This document shows positions 39,436 through 50,363 of a stretch of 64,000 nucleotides of DNA, in pieces. Below the pieces are notes generated by a model. It did no database searches and was not told where the DNA came from. It saw only the letters and a list, made by a program, of their open reading frames with translations. A program made the translations under genes and the position numbers. Within the stretch, counting starts at the first letter, position 1. Each line of letters opens with the position of its first letter. The stretch comes from Bacteroidetes bacterium HGW-Bacteroidetes-1 (lineage in GTDB: Bacteria; Bacteroidota; Bacteroidia; Bacteroidales; F082). The stretch is taken from contig PHDU01000001.1 in NCBI GenBank assembly GCA_002842755.1, forward strand, positions 1 through 64,000, written 5' to 3'.

Positions 39436-39568
39436 AACGCAAAAATACATTTATTTTAATAAATATATTCTTTTTGAAGATTAATAATTCTTAATTTTCG
39501 TACTAATAAAAGGTATCAAATGAAAACAAAAGCAACAATTGTTAATTTTGCTTTCTAAAAAAAATTAA

Positions 39569-40960
39569 ATGATAAAGATTCATTCATTATTTCTGTTTAT
39601 ATTGATTCTATGTGGCGGAGTGTATGCACAGGAAGATTCAAATCTAGGCTATAAAATTCATTTTCAATTAGATAACAAAAGTGACAGCACTTACTTTCTT
39701 GCTAACTATTACACCGATAAGTTCTTTATTGTTGACACAAGCGTATTGAATAAAGGCATCATTACATTTCAGGGGCAAGATTCATTATCTCAGGGAATAT
39801 ATATTCTTGCCAATCAAAAAAAAGAAAAACTATTAGAGTTTCTTGTAGGCCAGGATCAACACTTCAGTATTCACTTGGATCAAGAACTGAATCCTGCTAA
39901 AGCAGAAATAAACGGGAGTGAAGAAAACACCCTTTTTTTTAATCATCTTGTAAAAATAAATGATTCATATACAATTTTGAATCATTATAAACCTATACTC
40001 GAAAAACTGTCAGATGATAGTGAAGATAGAATCAAAATTACCGCAATGATTGATTCTGTCAACCAGTCGCTCATCGACTTCAGAAAAAGCATTGTTCAAA
40101 CGAAACCAGATATGCTGTTTTCAAAAATTTTGCTTGCGATGCAGGAACCAGAGATTCCGGAAAACTTAAAACTGGATCAGGAAGCTCAATTTAGGTTTTA
40201 TAAATCAAATTTTTGGAGCACTTTCGATTTATCTGATGAAAGATTACTATACACACCTTTGCTTCCCCGTAAACTTGAAACGTACTTCACTCAGATGGTT
40301 TTGCCCATTGCCGACACTGTTATTTTAGAGATAGATAAAATTATGCTACTCGCAAAAGGAAATCAAAAGATGGTAGATTATCTGGCCTGGCATTTCATTG
40401 CTGAGTATCAAACGCCCAAAATAATGGGTCTCGATAAGACATTTGTTTATCTTGCTGATGAATATGTTGCCAAAGATAAACTTAGCAGTATAACTCCTTC
40501 AATGCTTGAAAAAATAATGGAAAGAGCAAACAGGATGCGTCTCAGTCTTATTGGAGAAAAAGCACCAGAGTTATGGCTCATTGATACAACTGGTACCTTT
40601 CGCTCATTCAGAGAGCTGGATTCAGAGTTTACCGTTTTGATATTTTGGGATCAAACTTGTAGTCATTGCAAAAAAGAAATGGAAACATTAAACGATTTGG
40701 TGAACGAAAATATTCACGATATTGGTGTGTATGCAATCAATTCAACCAATGATTTTGAAGGATGGAAACACTATCTGCTTGAAAAGAATTACCCTTGGAT
40801 ACATGTCAATGGCACAAAGAGTATTACAGCTGATTTTCATGACCTTTTTGATATTTATAGTGTTCCGGTTATTTATCTTCTCGATAAATCAAAAACAATC
40901 ATTGGAAAGCGCATCAATGCATCTCAGATCAAGACTTTAATTGAGAATTATTCTAAATAG
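39569..40960 (+). CDS. thioredoxin-like TlpA/DUF5106 family protein
   Basis: FTVLIFWDQTCSHCKKEMETLNDLV with CxxC. Confidence 0.83.
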   Translation: MIKIHSLFLFILILCGGVYAQEDSNLGYKIHFQLDNKSDSTYFLANYYTDKFFIVDTSVLNKGIITFQGQDSLSQGIYILANQKKEKLLEFLVGQDQHFSIHLDQELNPAKAEINGSEENTLFFNHLVKINDSYTILNHYKPILEKLSDDSEDRIKITAMIDSVNQSLIDFRKSIVQTKPDMLFSKILLAMQEPEIPENLKLDQEAQFRFYKSNFWSTFDLSDERLLYTPLLPRKLETYFTQMVLPIADTVILEIDKIMLLAKGNQKMVDYLAWHFIAEYQTPKIMGLDKTFVYLADEYVAKDKLSSITPSMLEKIMERANRMRLSLIGEKAPELWLIDTTGTFRSFRELDSEFTVLIFWDQTCSHCKKEMETLNDLVNENIHDIGVYAINSTNDFEGWKHYLLEKNYPWIHVNGTKSITADFHDLFDIYSVPVIYLLDKSKTIIGKRINASQIKTLIENYSK

Positions 40961-41035
40961 ATGAACCCATGATCTCTTCAAGGCAACTTTGCGCTTATTT
41001 TAGCGTTATTTGTGCTCTGCTGCTTTCAAAACTAA

Positions 41036-41848
41036 ATGAACAAATTATTCAAATTTAAACAATACAAGTCGAACCATAACAAAAAACGGTTTTACTTTCT
41101 TTTCATTTCTTTCTTTATAACTGGTTTAGTTTTGCTAAGTCCCTCAAAGTCTATTGCTCAAAGTATTGTACATCGAATGTACCTCTTTGATCCCGGGTTA
41201 ATCATAAACATAAGTACAGGGCCTTCTGTTTCGTTTACCGACATTAAAAAAAATACTGTTTTTCCTTCTTACAGTCCTGCAAACGAATGGAGAATGGCTT
41301 ATCAGTTTACAATAGGCTGGGATATAACACAATATTTGAGATTAGGGGGGCAATTGGCCTATGGGAATATTGCAGGTTCAAGACCTTCAAGGGATGCACA
41401 TTTTGAAGCAAAGCTTTTAGAATTGAATTTCAGCATGAACATGAACCCCATCCTCATGTTTATTCCTTACAGAACTGACCAGAAATGGGCTCCTTATTTT
41501 ATAATCGGTATTGGATTATCTTACTATAACTCGGCTCTGAAACAGATTTCAGATAATACATTGCTTGCACAAAGAGGTTATGGGAATGGAGGAGGCTTAT
41601 GGGGCTTTGTTATCGAAGGCGTTGCTATTGGAGGTATTGGGGTAAGTTATAAAATAAATGAGCATTGGAGTCTAAGATTTGAAACGGCAAATCGCTGGAT
41701 GAATTCTGATAAGTTAGATTCGGTTGAAAGCCTTGATAGGTCACCTTATGATTTTTATAACTTCACTACTTTTGGGATATCCTATAAGATTTTTAAAAAT
41801 AAAAGCTATCCCGTAATCCTTAAAAAAAAGAACCTGGCATTTGATTAG
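41036..41848 (+). CDS. outer-membrane beta-barrel protein
   Basis: signal peptide; alternating amphipathic strands; C-terminal FGISYKIF. Confidence 0.55.
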   Translation: MNKLFKFKQYKSNHNKKRFYFLFISFFITGLVLLSPSKSIAQSIVHRMYLFDPGLIINISTGPSVSFTDIKKNTVFPSYSPANEWRMAYQFTIGWDITQYLRLGGQLAYGNIAGSRPSRDAHFEAKLLELNFSMNMNPILMFIPYRTDQKWAPYFIIGIGLSYYNSALKQISDNTLLAQRGYGNGGGLWGFVIEGVAIGGIGVSYKINEHWSLRFETANRWMNSDKLDSVESLDRSPYDFYNFTTFGISYKIFKNKSYPVILKKKNLAFD

Positions 41849-41999
41849 CAGATAATTTTCCAGGTTCTCATATAAACAAAAAACTATGATTTCTGGATTC
41901 CAAAAGCATTTTAAGTTTAAAACACACTTTTGCTTTGGTTGACTTTTTCAATTCGTTTCATTTTCATAAATTTGATGCTTCATTAAATACTCATTATTA

Positions 42000-44225
42000 A
42001 TGGTTACAAAAGCAAGGTTATTTAAAACTATTTTATTTGCGGCAGCCCTGTTGCAATTTTCTTCGATTCAATCGCAGACAAAAAAAAATATCGATCTAAA
42101 AGACATTTGGTCGAGCCGCGTTTTTAATTCGGAAGTAGTAAATGGCATGAATCCCGTTGCTGATGGCAGAAATTATGCGGTTATTGACGATGAAGGGATA
42201 AACGTGTTTGACTTTGAAAGTGGTTCATTGGTAAAAAATATCGTTAATCATAAGGAGATGGTTTCCGATAGTACTAAAGAACCTATCAAACTTCGATCTT
42301 ATACATTAAGCAGTGACGAGACAAAAATCCTTATTCCCACTGAAACAGAACTTATCTATCGGCACTCAACTAGATCGGTCTTTTACGTGTATGATATTTT
42401 AAAGAAGGCACTTACCCCTCTTTCTCTTCATGGAAAACAGCAACTTGCAACATTTTCACCAGACGGTTCAATGGTAGCATTTGTTAGAGAAAACAATATT
42501 TTTATTGTCTTCCTAGAGACAGGCAAAGAAAAACAAATCACTTTTGATGGTAAAGTAAATGAAATCATTAACGGAACAACCGATTGGGTTTATGAAGAGG
42601 AATTTAGTTTTACTCAGGCTTTTTTTTGGTCTGGAGACAGTAAAAAGATTGCTTATTATCGCTTTGATGAATCAAAAGTGAAAGAATTTCAGATGACCTA
42701 TTATAATGATTTATATCCTGAACAATATCGTTTCAAGTATCCCAAAGCTGGTGAAGACAACTCTCTTTTAAGCATCCATATTTATAATTTATCGACTGAT
42801 GGCACTATTAAGATGGATATAGGTCAAGAGACAGATATCTATATTCCCAGAATCGGCTGGACTCAAGATGCCAATTTACTTTCCATTCAACGATTAAACA
42901 GACATCAAAATCATCTGCAAATATTGCTTGCAAATGCTGAAACAGGATTTAGCACTTTGCTATACGAAGAAAAAAATCCCTATTACATTGACATCACAGA
43001 TAACCTGAGTTTTTTACCCGACGGCAAGAGTTTTATCATTAGCAGTGAAAAGGATGGCTATAATCACATTTATCATTATGACCTCACTGGAAAGCTAATT
43101 CAACAGCTTACGAAAGGAAAGTGGGATGTAACCGATATTTATGGTTACAGTTCTAAATTTAAAAAGATCTATTTTCAAAGTGCTGAAGTCTCTCCAATGG
43201 ATCGAAATATTTATGCAGTTGATTTAAAAGGGAAAAAAGAGCAACTCATTTCATTGCCAGGACAGAATTCAGCCTCATTCAGTTCCGATTACAGCTATTT
43301 CATTAACACTAATTCTACAATAAATCAGCCTTACTATATCACTATTAACAAAAATACAGGGAAAGAAGTAAGAGTTTTAAAAGACAATAAGATTCTTAAA
43401 GAAACACTCTCAAACTATCAATGGACTGATTTCAGTTTCTTTACCATCAAAGATTCTTCCACTAAACTTCCTGACGGAACACAGGTTCATCTCAATGGAT
43501 GGCAGTTATTACCCCCTGATTTTGATTCGACAAAACAATATCCAGTACTCCTATATATATATGGTGGTCCTGGAGCACAAACTGTAAATAATTCGTGGGG
43601 AGGTGCAAACAGTTTATGGTTCCAACTTTTAGCGCAATCTGGAATTATCGTAATTTCTATTGACAACAGAGGAACTGGTGCAAGAGGGGAATTATTCAAA
43701 AAAATGACCTACAAAGAATTAGGAAAATATGAAACAGAAGATTTGATCACCACTGCTCTCTATCTTAAAAATCTCAATTACGTGAATGCAGATAAAATAG
43801 GTGTATTTGGCTGGAGTTATGGTGGTTATATGTCAAGTCTGGCTATTACTAAGGGTGCTGATTACTTTCAATATGCAATCGCAGTTGCTCCAGTAACTAG
43901 CTGGCGCTATTACGATAACATTTATACTGAAAGATATATGCGTACACCCATTGAAAACCCTGATGGATATGACCAGAACTCGCCAATAAACCATGTTGAA
44001 AAAATGAAAGGTGACTATTTATTGATACATGGCAGTGGTGACGATAATGTACATTATCAAAACACCATGGAAATGATCAATGCACTAGTAAAAGCCAACA
44101 AGCCATTTGAATTGATGATTTATCCCAACAAAAATCATGGCATTTACGGAGGTAATACCAGACTCCACTTGTATGAAAAGATGACGAACTTTATTAAAAA
44201 GAATAATCTGTTTTTATTTCGATAA
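42000..44225 (+). CDS. dipeptidyl peptidase IV-like S9 peptidase
   Basis: VFGWSYGGYMSSLA nucleophile elbow; YPNKNHGIYGG His region; DPPIV N-terminal propeller. Confidence 0.93.
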   Translation: MVTKARLFKTILFAAALLQFSSIQSQTKKNIDLKDIWSSRVFNSEVVNGMNPVADGRNYAVIDDEGINVFDFESGSLVKNIVNHKEMVSDSTKEPIKLRSYTLSSDETKILIPTETELIYRHSTRSVFYVYDILKKALTPLSLHGKQQLATFSPDGSMVAFVRENNIFIVFLETGKEKQITFDGKVNEIINGTTDWVYEEEFSFTQAFFWSGDSKKIAYYRFDESKVKEFQMTYYNDLYPEQYRFKYPKAGEDNSLLSIHIYNLSTDGTIKMDIGQETDIYIPRIGWTQDANLLSIQRLNRHQNHLQILLANAETGFSTLLYEEKNPYYIDITDNLSFLPDGKSFIISSEKDGYNHIYHYDLTGKLIQQLTKGKWDVTDIYGYSSKFKKIYFQSAEVSPMDRNIYAVDLKGKKEQLISLPGQNSASFSSDYSYFINTNSTINQPYYITINKNTGKEVRVLKDNKILKETLSNYQWTDFSFFTIKDSSTKLPDGTQVHLNGWQLLPPDFDSTKQYPVLLYIYGGPGAQTVNNSWGGANSLWFQLLAQSGIIVISIDNRGTGARGELFKKMTYKELGKYETEDLITTALYLKNLNYVNADKIGVFGWSYGGYMSSLAITKGADYFQYAIAVAPVTSWRYYDNIYTERYMRTPIENPDGYDQNSPINHVEKMKGDYLLIHGSGDDNVHYQNTMEMINALVKANKPFELMIYPNKNHGIYGGNTRLHLYEKMTNFIKKNNLFLFR

Positions 44226-44252
44226 AGCAGAAAAAAAATTGTACATATTATG

Positions 44253-44279
44253 TTTGAATAAAAACTTTTTATACTTTTG
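44253..44279 (+). promoter_or_regulatory. promoter upstream of rpsU
   Basis: TTTG (44253) and TACTTTTG (44272-44279), 19-nt offset. Confidence 0.55.
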
Positions 44280-44334
44280 CAGCCCTAAAGTAACTAACTT
44301 CATTAATAATTTAAAGAAAGAGAGTGTATTTAAC

Positions 44335-44529
44335 ATGATCATCATTCCTGTAAAAGAAGGCGAGAGCATTGACAGAGCCTTAAAAAAGTACAAAAGAAAA
44401 TTTGAGAAGACCGGAGTAATCAAAGAACTTCGCAACCGTCAAAAATTCACTAAACCTTCAATTGTGAACAGAGAACAAAGACGTAAGGCTATTTATGTTC
44501 AAAAACTCCGTCAAGAGGAAGAAAATTAG
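44335..44529 (+). CDS. rpsU: 30S ribosomal protein bS21
   Basis: MIIIPVKEGESIDRALKKYKRKFEKTGVIKELRNRQ; ORF-track start is too far upstream. Confidence 0.95.
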   Translation: MIIIPVKEGESIDRALKKYKRKFEKTGVIKELRNRQKFTKPSIVNREQRRKAIYVQKLRQEEEN

Positions 44530-44556
44530 TCCTCTTTTTACAAGAATCTTTTTCTA

Positions 44557-44606
44557 AAAAACTTTGATGTAAGTTAAATTTATACTAAATTTACATCAAA
44601 GTTTTT
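44557..44606 (+). terminator. hairpin between rpsU and xer gene (terminator/attenuator)
   Basis: AAAACTTTGATGTAA ... TTACATCAAAGTTTTT. Confidence 0.6.
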
Positions 44607-44612
44607 ACTTTT

Positions 44613-45488
44613 ATGACAGTTCACAACTTCATCACCTATATACGTACTGAAAAACGTTTTTCTCATCATACGATCAAGGCATACCAAACTGACTTGGTGA
44701 TGTTTGAGAGTTTTCTGTTGTCAGATTATGAACTTTCTGATTCCAGTCAAGCAACTTCCAGCATGATCAGGGATTATGTTTCCACACTCAAGGAAGTTAA
44801 TATTGACAACAACAGTATCAACCGTAAATTATCTTCTATTAGGTCCTACTTTAATTTCTTGATAAAAAACGGCCAACTCTCAATGAATCCGGCAATTAGA
44901 ATTAAAGCTCTTAAAACAAAAAAGAGAACAGCCGCTTTTGTACCAAAAGAGGATATGAATAAGCATGAGAATATTGAACCCAATCCAGATTTTAAAGCTA
45001 TACGAAATCAATTAATTATTGAAATATTCTACCAGACAGGAATTCGTGCTTCGGAGTTAGTCTTTCTTAAAGAAAATGAAATCGATATGTTTTCACTGAC
45101 AATAAAAGTAACCGGAAAAAGAAATAAAGAACGTATCGTACCGTTTCATAGTAACATGAAAGATTTATTATTACGCTATCTGGATCATAAGAAAAGCCAC
45201 TATATGGAGTCAGATTATCTGATTGTTTCAAGTAACGGAAAGCCGGTTTCTTACCAAACAATATATAATATTGTTAATACTGAATTAAAGAAAATCACAA
45301 CCCTTACAAAAACAAGTCCACACATTCTACGTCACACTTTTGCAACCCATTTATTAAACAATGGTGCTAGTCTATTGTCAGTTAAAGAACTGCTTGGACA
45401 TTCAAGCCTTGCATCAACGCAGGTTTATACACATAATACAATCAATCAGTTAAAGAAAATTCATCAACAAGCCCACCCGAAAGGGTAA
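44613..45488 (+). CDS. tyrosine recombinase XerC/XerD-like
   Basis: HILRHTFATHLLNNGASLLSVKELLGHSSLASTQVYTH. Confidence 0.92.
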   Translation: MTVHNFITYIRTEKRFSHHTIKAYQTDLVMFESFLLSDYELSDSSQATSSMIRDYVSTLKEVNIDNNSINRKLSSIRSYFNFLIKNGQLSMNPAIRIKALKTKKRTAAFVPKEDMNKHENIEPNPDFKAIRNQLIIEIFYQTGIRASELVFLKENEIDMFSLTIKVTGKRNKERIVPFHSNMKDLLLRYLDHKKSHYMESDYLIVSSNGKPVSYQTIYNIVNTELKKITTLTKTSPHILRHTFATHLLNNGASLLSVKELLGHSSLASTQVYTHNTINQLKKIHQQAHPKG

Positions 45489-45519
45489 TTAAATATTTTT
45501 AAATTTAAAGGAGGTAATC

Positions 45520-45816
45520 ATGAAAGTAAACATCAATGCTGTACATTTTAAAGCCGATCATAAATTAGAGGCTTTTATCACCAACAAAATTGAAAAACTT
45601 ACAAGCCGATACACGGATGTTATTGGCTCAGAAGTTTTACTAAAATTAGAGAATGGAGATGATCCTGAAAATAAAATTGCAGAAATAAAACTACTAATAA
45701 AAGGTAATGATTTATTCGCAAGCAAACAAAGTAAGTCGTTTGAAGAGTCAACTGATGCTGCAGTTGACGCATTGAAGAAACAACTTGAAAAGTATAAAAG
45801 TAAGTTTATAAAATAA
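45520..45816 (+). CDS. hpf: ribosome hibernation-promoting factor (short form)
   Basis: 98 aa, VNINAVHFKADHKLEAFITNKIEKL. Confidence 0.85.
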   Translation: MKVNINAVHFKADHKLEAFITNKIEKLTSRYTDVIGSEVLLKLENGDDPENKIAEIKLLIKGNDLFASKQSKSFEESTDAAVDALKKQLEKYKSKFIK

Positions 45817-45971
45817 TATTTAACTGATTATCAATACTTTATTTCGATATCTTGAATTTTTTGATTTTTTTTAAGGAAATCTTTTGTCAATTGGATTAAA
45901 GTATCTATTTTTGCAGACCTTTTTACGGGGGTCTGCATTTTATTTATGCGGAAAAAGTTCTTCAGCATTGT

Positions 45972-46045
45972 GCCGGTGTAGCTCAGTTGGCCAGAGCAGC
46001 TGATTTGTAATCAGCTGGTCGGGGGTTCGAATCCCTCCACCGGCT
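45972..46045 (+). tRNA. tRNA-Thr (TGT)
   Basis: GCCGGTG/CACCGGC acceptor; anticodon loop TTTGTAA. Confidence 0.95.
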
Positions 46046-46066
46046 CATGTTTAAAATATAGTGATT

Positions 46067-46148
46067 GGGGGAGTACCAGAGCGGTCAAATGGGGCAGACT
46101 GTAAATCTGTTGGCGAAGCCTTCGGAGGTTCGAATCCTCCCTCCCCCA
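46067..46148 (+). tRNA. tRNA-Tyr (GTA)
   Basis: GGGGGAG/CTCCCCC acceptor, long variable arm, CTGTAAA anticodon loop. Confidence 0.95.
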
Positions 46149-46157
46149 CTTAATCAC

Positions 46158-46230
46158 GCGGGAATAGCTCATTTGGTAGAGCGACAGCCTTCCAAGCTGT
46201 AGGTGGCCGGTTCGAGCCCGGTTTCCCGCT
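46158..46230 (+). tRNA. tRNA-Gly (TCC)
   Basis: GCGGGAA/TTCCCGC acceptor; CTTCCAA loop. Confidence 0.95.
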
Positions 46231-46235
46231 CCAAA

Positions 46236-46307
46236 GCCGATGTAGCTCAGTGGTAGAGCGCTTCCTTGGTAAGGAAGAGGTCACGAGTTCAATCCTCGTC
46301 ATTGGCT
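46236..46307 (+). tRNA. tRNA-Thr (GGT)
   Basis: GCCGATG/CATTGGC acceptor; TTGGTAA loop. Confidence 0.95.
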
Positions 46308-46348
46308 CTAGAAGTTCATTATAAACACCTTTAATAAACAAAGTAGAT

Positions 46349-47536
46349 ATGGCTAAAGAAAAATTTGAAAGGACCAAGCCACACGTTAACATCGGCACCA
46401 TTGGTCACGTTGACCACGGAAAGACTACACTTACAGCGGCAATTACACTCTGTCTTGCTGATAGGGGTCTTGCCACATTTAAATCATTTGATTCTATTGA
46501 TGCTGCCCCTGAGGAAAAAGAAAGAGGCATTACAATCAATACAGCACACGTTGAATATCAAACAGTCTCGCGTCATTATGCGCACGTTGACTGTCCTGGT
46601 CACGCCGACTATGTAAAAAACATGGTAACGGGTGCTGCCCAAATGGATGGTGCAATTATCGTTGTTGCTGCTACAGACGGACCTATGCCACAAACACGTG
46701 AGCACATCCTGTTAGCACGCCAGGTTGGTGTACCAAGACTCGTTGTTTTCATGAATAAGGTTGACCTTGTTGATGACGAAGAACTGCTTGAATTGGTTGA
46801 AATGGAAATCAGGGAACTTCTTACATTCTACAAATTTGATGGAGATAATACCCCTGTTATTCAAGGTTCAGCTTTAGGTGGATTGAACAAAGAACCTAAA
46901 TGGGTAGAAAAAATCTATGAACTGATGGATGCATGTGACACATGGATTCCTCTGCCGGAACGCGATCAGGACAAACCATTCCTTATGCCTATTGAAGACG
47001 TATTTTCAATCACTGGTCGTGGTACTGTTGCTACTGGTAGAATTGAAACAGGTGTAATCAACACAGGTGATCAAGTTGATATTATTGGTATGGGTGCTGA
47101 AAAACTCAAATCAGTTGTTACCGGAGTAGAGATGTTTCGTAAAATTCTTGATCGTGGCGAAGCTGGTGATAATGCTGGTCTTCTTCTCCGTGGTATTGAC
47201 AAAGATGCTATTCGCAGAGGTATGGTTATCGCTGCTGTTGGGACTGTAAAACCTCATAAATTATTCAAAGCTGAAGTTTACATCCTTAAAAAAGAAGAAG
47301 GTGGTCGTCATACCCCATTCCACAACAAATACCGTCCACAGTTCTATTTCAGGACCACAGATGTAACAGGAGAAATTATACTTCCTGCTGGAGTTGAAAT
47401 GGTAATGCCTGGTGACAACCTAACAATTGAAGTTAGACTCATCGCAGAAATTGCAATGAACAAAGGTTTACGTTTTGCAATTCGTGAAGGTGGTCGTACT
47501 GTTGGAGCAGGACAGGTAACAGAAATTATTGAATAA
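46349..47536 (+). CDS. tuf: elongation factor Tu
   Basis: [27 protein letters not shown]. Confidence 0.98.
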   Translation: MAKEKFERTKPHVNIGTIGHVDHGKTTLTAAITLCLADRGLATFKSFDSIDAAPEEKERGITINTAHVEYQTVSRHYAHVDCPGHADYVKNMVTGAAQMDGAIIVVAATDGPMPQTREHILLARQVGVPRLVVFMNKVDLVDDEELLELVEMEIRELLTFYKFDGDNTPVIQGSALGGLNKEPKWVEKIYELMDACDTWIPLPERDQDKPFLMPIEDVFSITGRGTVATGRIETGVINTGDQVDIIGMGAEKLKSVVTGVEMFRKILDRGEAGDNAGLLLRGIDKDAIRRGMVIAAVGTVKPHKLFKAEVYILKKEEGGRHTPFHNKYRPQFYFRTTDVTGEIILPAGVEMVMPGDNLTIEVRLIAEIAMNKGLRFAIREGGRTVGAGQVTEIIE

Positions 47537-47562
47537 TTAAGGTAACTTAATAAGGAAATACA

Positions 47563-47589
47563 AAAGGTACTCTTTTAAAGAGTACCTTT
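47563..47589 (+). terminator. hairpin between tuf and tRNA-Trp
   Basis: AAAGGTACTCTTTTAAAGAGTACCTTTG. Confidence 0.6.
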
Positions 47590-47611
47590 GTTAAAATATT
47601 GTTTAACAAAC

Positions 47612-47684
47612 ACGGGTGTAGCTCAATTGGTAGAGTAGTGGTCTCCAAAACCATTGGTTGTGGGTTCAAATCCTACCACCCGTG
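47612..47684 (+). tRNA. tRNA-Trp (CCA)
   Basis: ACGGGTG/CACCCGT acceptor; CTCCAAA loop. Confidence 0.95.
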
Positions 47685-47704
47685 CAAATAAAAGTTTAGA
47701 TTCA

Positions 47705-47902
47705 ATGTCAAAATTCAGCATGGTCAACTACGCGAAAGAAAGTTATATCGAATTGATGCAAAAGGTATCATGGCCTTCGTGGAGTGAGTTACAGAGTAGT
47801 GCTTTAGTAGTATCCATTGCTTCCCTTATAATCGCTGCGGTGGTTTATTTGATGGATATCACTTTTAGAACCTTGTTAGAAAATTTTTACAGACTTTTCT
47901 AA
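47705..47902 (+). CDS. secE: preprotein translocase subunit SecE
   Basis: YAKESYIELMQKVSWPSWSELQSSALVV; start trimmed from ORF track. Confidence 0.92.
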   Translation: MSKFSMVNYAKESYIELMQKVSWPSWSELQSSALVVSIASLIIAAVVYLMDITFRTLLENFYRLF

Positions 47903-47959
47903 CATTGATTATCATTGAATCTATGTTATGTGTTTTAACCTTCTCAAGTTTGACTCCAA

Positions 47960-48508
47960 ATGAGTGATCCTGTCGAAAAAAAGTGGTATGTAGTTCGGGC
48001 CATCAGCGGTAAAGAAAAAAAGGTAAAGGAATACCTTGATTCTGAAATCAGCCGGTTGGGATTGCAATCTCAAATATCACAGGTACTCATTCCTACTGAA
48101 AAGGTCTATCAGATAAGAAAAGGAAAAAAAATTAGCAAAGAGCGAAATTATTTTCCCGGATATATTCTGATAGAAGCGATTCTAACCGGTGAAATTCCAC
48201 ATATTGTGAAAACTATTCCAAATGTGTTGGGGTTTTTAGGGACAAAAGGAGAGCCAGACCCCTTACGTGCAAGTGAGGTTAAAAGAATTCTTGGTAAAGT
48301 AGATGAATTGTCGGAGATGGGTGAAGAAGTAAATATCCCATTCATTATTGGCGAAACAGTGGTAGTTACCGATGGTCCTTTTAACAGCTTTAGTGGTGTT
48401 ATCGAAGAAATCAATGAAGAGAAAAAGAAGTTGAAAGTAATGGTAAAGATTTTTGGAAGAAAAACACCGCTCGAGCTCAGTTTCATGCAAGTTGAAAAAG
48501 AGCAGTAG
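47960..48508 (+). CDS. nusG: transcription termination/antitermination protein NusG
   Basis: KKWYVVRAISGKEKKVKEYL; VVTDGPFNSFSGVIEEI. Confidence 0.95.
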   Translation: MSDPVEKKWYVVRAISGKEKKVKEYLDSEISRLGLQSQISQVLIPTEKVYQIRKGKKISKERNYFPGYILIEAILTGEIPHIVKTIPNVLGFLGTKGEPDPLRASEVKRILGKVDELSEMGEEVNIPFIIGETVVVTDGPFNSFSGVIEEINEEKKKLKVMVKIFGRKTPLELSFMQVEKEQ

Positions 48509-48553
48509 AGACACATCAACTTCCTTATTAGCAAATTATTATTAAGGATTAAA

Positions 48554-49000
48554 ATGGCAAAAGAAGTAAGCGCATTAATTAAACTGCAAATCAAAGGAGG
48601 AGCCGCTAATCCCTCTCCACCTGTTGGTCCTGCATTGGGATCGAAAGGTGTCAACATTATGGAGTTTTGCAAACAGTTCAATGCTCGTACACAGGAATTA
48701 GCCGGAAAAATTGTTCCGGTAATTATTACAGTGTACAAGGATAAATCGTTTGATTTTATTTTAAAATCTCCACCAGTTGCTATACAGATCAGAGAACTTT
48801 CCGCAATTAAAAAGGGTTCAGCAGAACCTAATCGCGTTAAAGTTGGTTCGATCAGCTGGGAACAAGTTCGGGCTATTGCTGAATCAAAAATGAAAGACTT
48901 AAATGCTTTTACAATTGAATCAGCTATGAAAATGGTAGCAGGAACTGCCCGCAGTATGGGAGTAAAGGTAACAGGCGACGCCCCATTTGAGATTAACTAA
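48554..49000 (+). CDS. rplK: 50S ribosomal protein uL11
   Basis: [35 protein letters not shown]. Confidence 0.97.
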   Translation: MAKEVSALIKLQIKGGAANPSPPVGPALGSKGVNIMEFCKQFNARTQELAGKIVPVIITVYKDKSFDFILKSPPVAIQIRELSAIKKGSAEPNRVKVGSISWEQVRAIAESKMKDLNAFTIESAMKMVAGTARSMGVKVTGDAPFEIN

Positions 49001-49058
49001 CGCCATTGTGCGATAGTTATTTGCATTTTGTAGAACCCCTTAACACATTAAAAGTGAA

Positions 49059-49754
49059 ATGGCAAAATTAACCAGAAAACAGAAAGACGCTCTGGAACAG
49101 TTCGACAAAAGCAAGATTTACTCCTTGAATGAAGCAGTTGATATCGTCAAGAAAATCACATACACCAAATTTGATGCTTCAGTTGACCTGAATATCCGTT
49201 TGGGAGTTGACCCCAGAAAAGCAAACCAAATGGTACGCGGATCGGTCACACTACCTCATGGTACAGGTAAAACGATGCGGGTTTTAGTACTTTGTACGCC
49301 CGATAAGGAACAAGAAGCAAAAGATGCGGGAGCTGATTTCGTCGGTTTGGATGAGTATATTCAAAAAATCAAAGACGGATGGACAGATATTGACGTTGTT
49401 ATTACAACACCCAATGTAATGCCGAAAGTTGGTGCTTTGGGACGCATTTTAGGTCCACGTGGCCTGATGCCTAACCCAAAAACCGGAACGGTAACAATGG
49501 ACGTTGGAAAGGCAATTCAAGAAGTAAAAGCTGGTAAAATCGATTTTAAAGTCGATAAATATGGTATTGTCCATGCCGGTGTTGCTAAAGTAAGTTTTGA
49601 GAGCGACAAGATTACTGAAAACGCAAGGGAGTTGATTTTGACAATCAACAAACTTAAACCATCCGCTGCAAAAGGTACCTATGTGAAAAGTATTTTCATA
49701 TCAAGTACAATGAGCCCTGGTGTACAAATCGAACCCAAATCAGTAACAATCTAA
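49059..49754 (+). CDS. rplA: 50S ribosomal protein uL1
   Basis: [20 protein letters not shown]. Confidence 0.97.
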   Translation: MAKLTRKQKDALEQFDKSKIYSLNEAVDIVKKITYTKFDASVDLNIRLGVDPRKANQMVRGSVTLPHGTGKTMRVLVLCTPDKEQEAKDAGADFVGLDEYIQKIKDGWTDIDVVITTPNVMPKVGALGRILGPRGLMPNPKTGTVTMDVGKAIQEVKAGKIDFKVDKYGIVHAGVAKVSFESDKITENARELILTINKLKPSAAKGTYVKSIFISSTMSPGVQIEPKSVTI

Positions 49755-49776
49755 ATAAGAAAGGCAAGTTATTGAT

Positions 49777-50298
49777 ATGAGAAAAGAAGACAAATTAACG
49801 ATCATTGAAGCAATCACGAAACAATTGGGTTCCAATGCTAATTTTTATCTGACAGACATTTCAGATCTAAATGCAAAGAATACTGCAAGACTTCGTCAGT
49901 TATGCTTTACACGCGATATTAAATTGCTTGTTGTAAAAAATACATTGCTTCACAAAGCGATGGAGAGATCTTCTGTAGATATGAGTGAGTTGTACGTTGC
50001 CCTTAAAGGTGCTACAGCTATCATGTTTTCAGAAACAGGAAACGCTCCCGCTAAACTGATCAAAGAATTCCGTAAAACATCAAATCGTCCCATTCTCAAG
50101 GGAGCTTTTATTGAAGAAGCTGCCTACTTAGGAGATGATCAGATTGACTTCCTAGTGAATGTCAAATCTAAATTCGACTTGCTTGGTGAACTAATCGGTC
50201 TCTTGCAATCACCTGCCAAAAATGTGGTTGGTGCACTGCAATCGGGCGGTCAAAAACTCAGCGGAATTGTTAAAACGCTTTCTGAGAGATCGGAATAG
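49777..50298 (+). CDS. rplJ: 50S ribosomal protein uL10
   Basis: position between rplA and rplL; VKNTLLHKAME. Confidence 0.94.
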   Translation: MRKEDKLTIIEAITKQLGSNANFYLTDISDLNAKNTARLRQLCFTRDIKLLVVKNTLLHKAMERSSVDMSELYVALKGATAIMFSETGNAPAKLIKEFRKTSNRPILKGAFIEEAAYLGDDQIDFLVNVKSKFDLLGELIGLLQSPAKNVVGALQSGGQKLSGIVKTLSERSE

Positions 50299-50363
50299 AC
50301 TGAATTATTAGAATTCAAAGAAAATTAATATTAGAATTGTAAACATTTAAAAACGTAAATAAA

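Noticed and set aside
45972-46307. tRNA cluster as a possible integration hotspot with the nearby Xer gene
   Set aside because: No partial tRNA repeats or island genes follow; the order tRNA-tuf-secE-nusG-rpl-rpo is a normal conserved block and Xer looks like the housekeeping type.
46150-46401. 83-aa minus-strand ORF over tRNA genes (PMTRIELVTSSLPRKRSTTELH...)
   Set aside because: A known type of false ORF arising from antisense translation of tRNA clusters.
48148-48738. 196-aa minus-strand ORF antisense to nusG/rplK
   Set aside because: Crosses two conserved genes on the other strand; spurious open frame.
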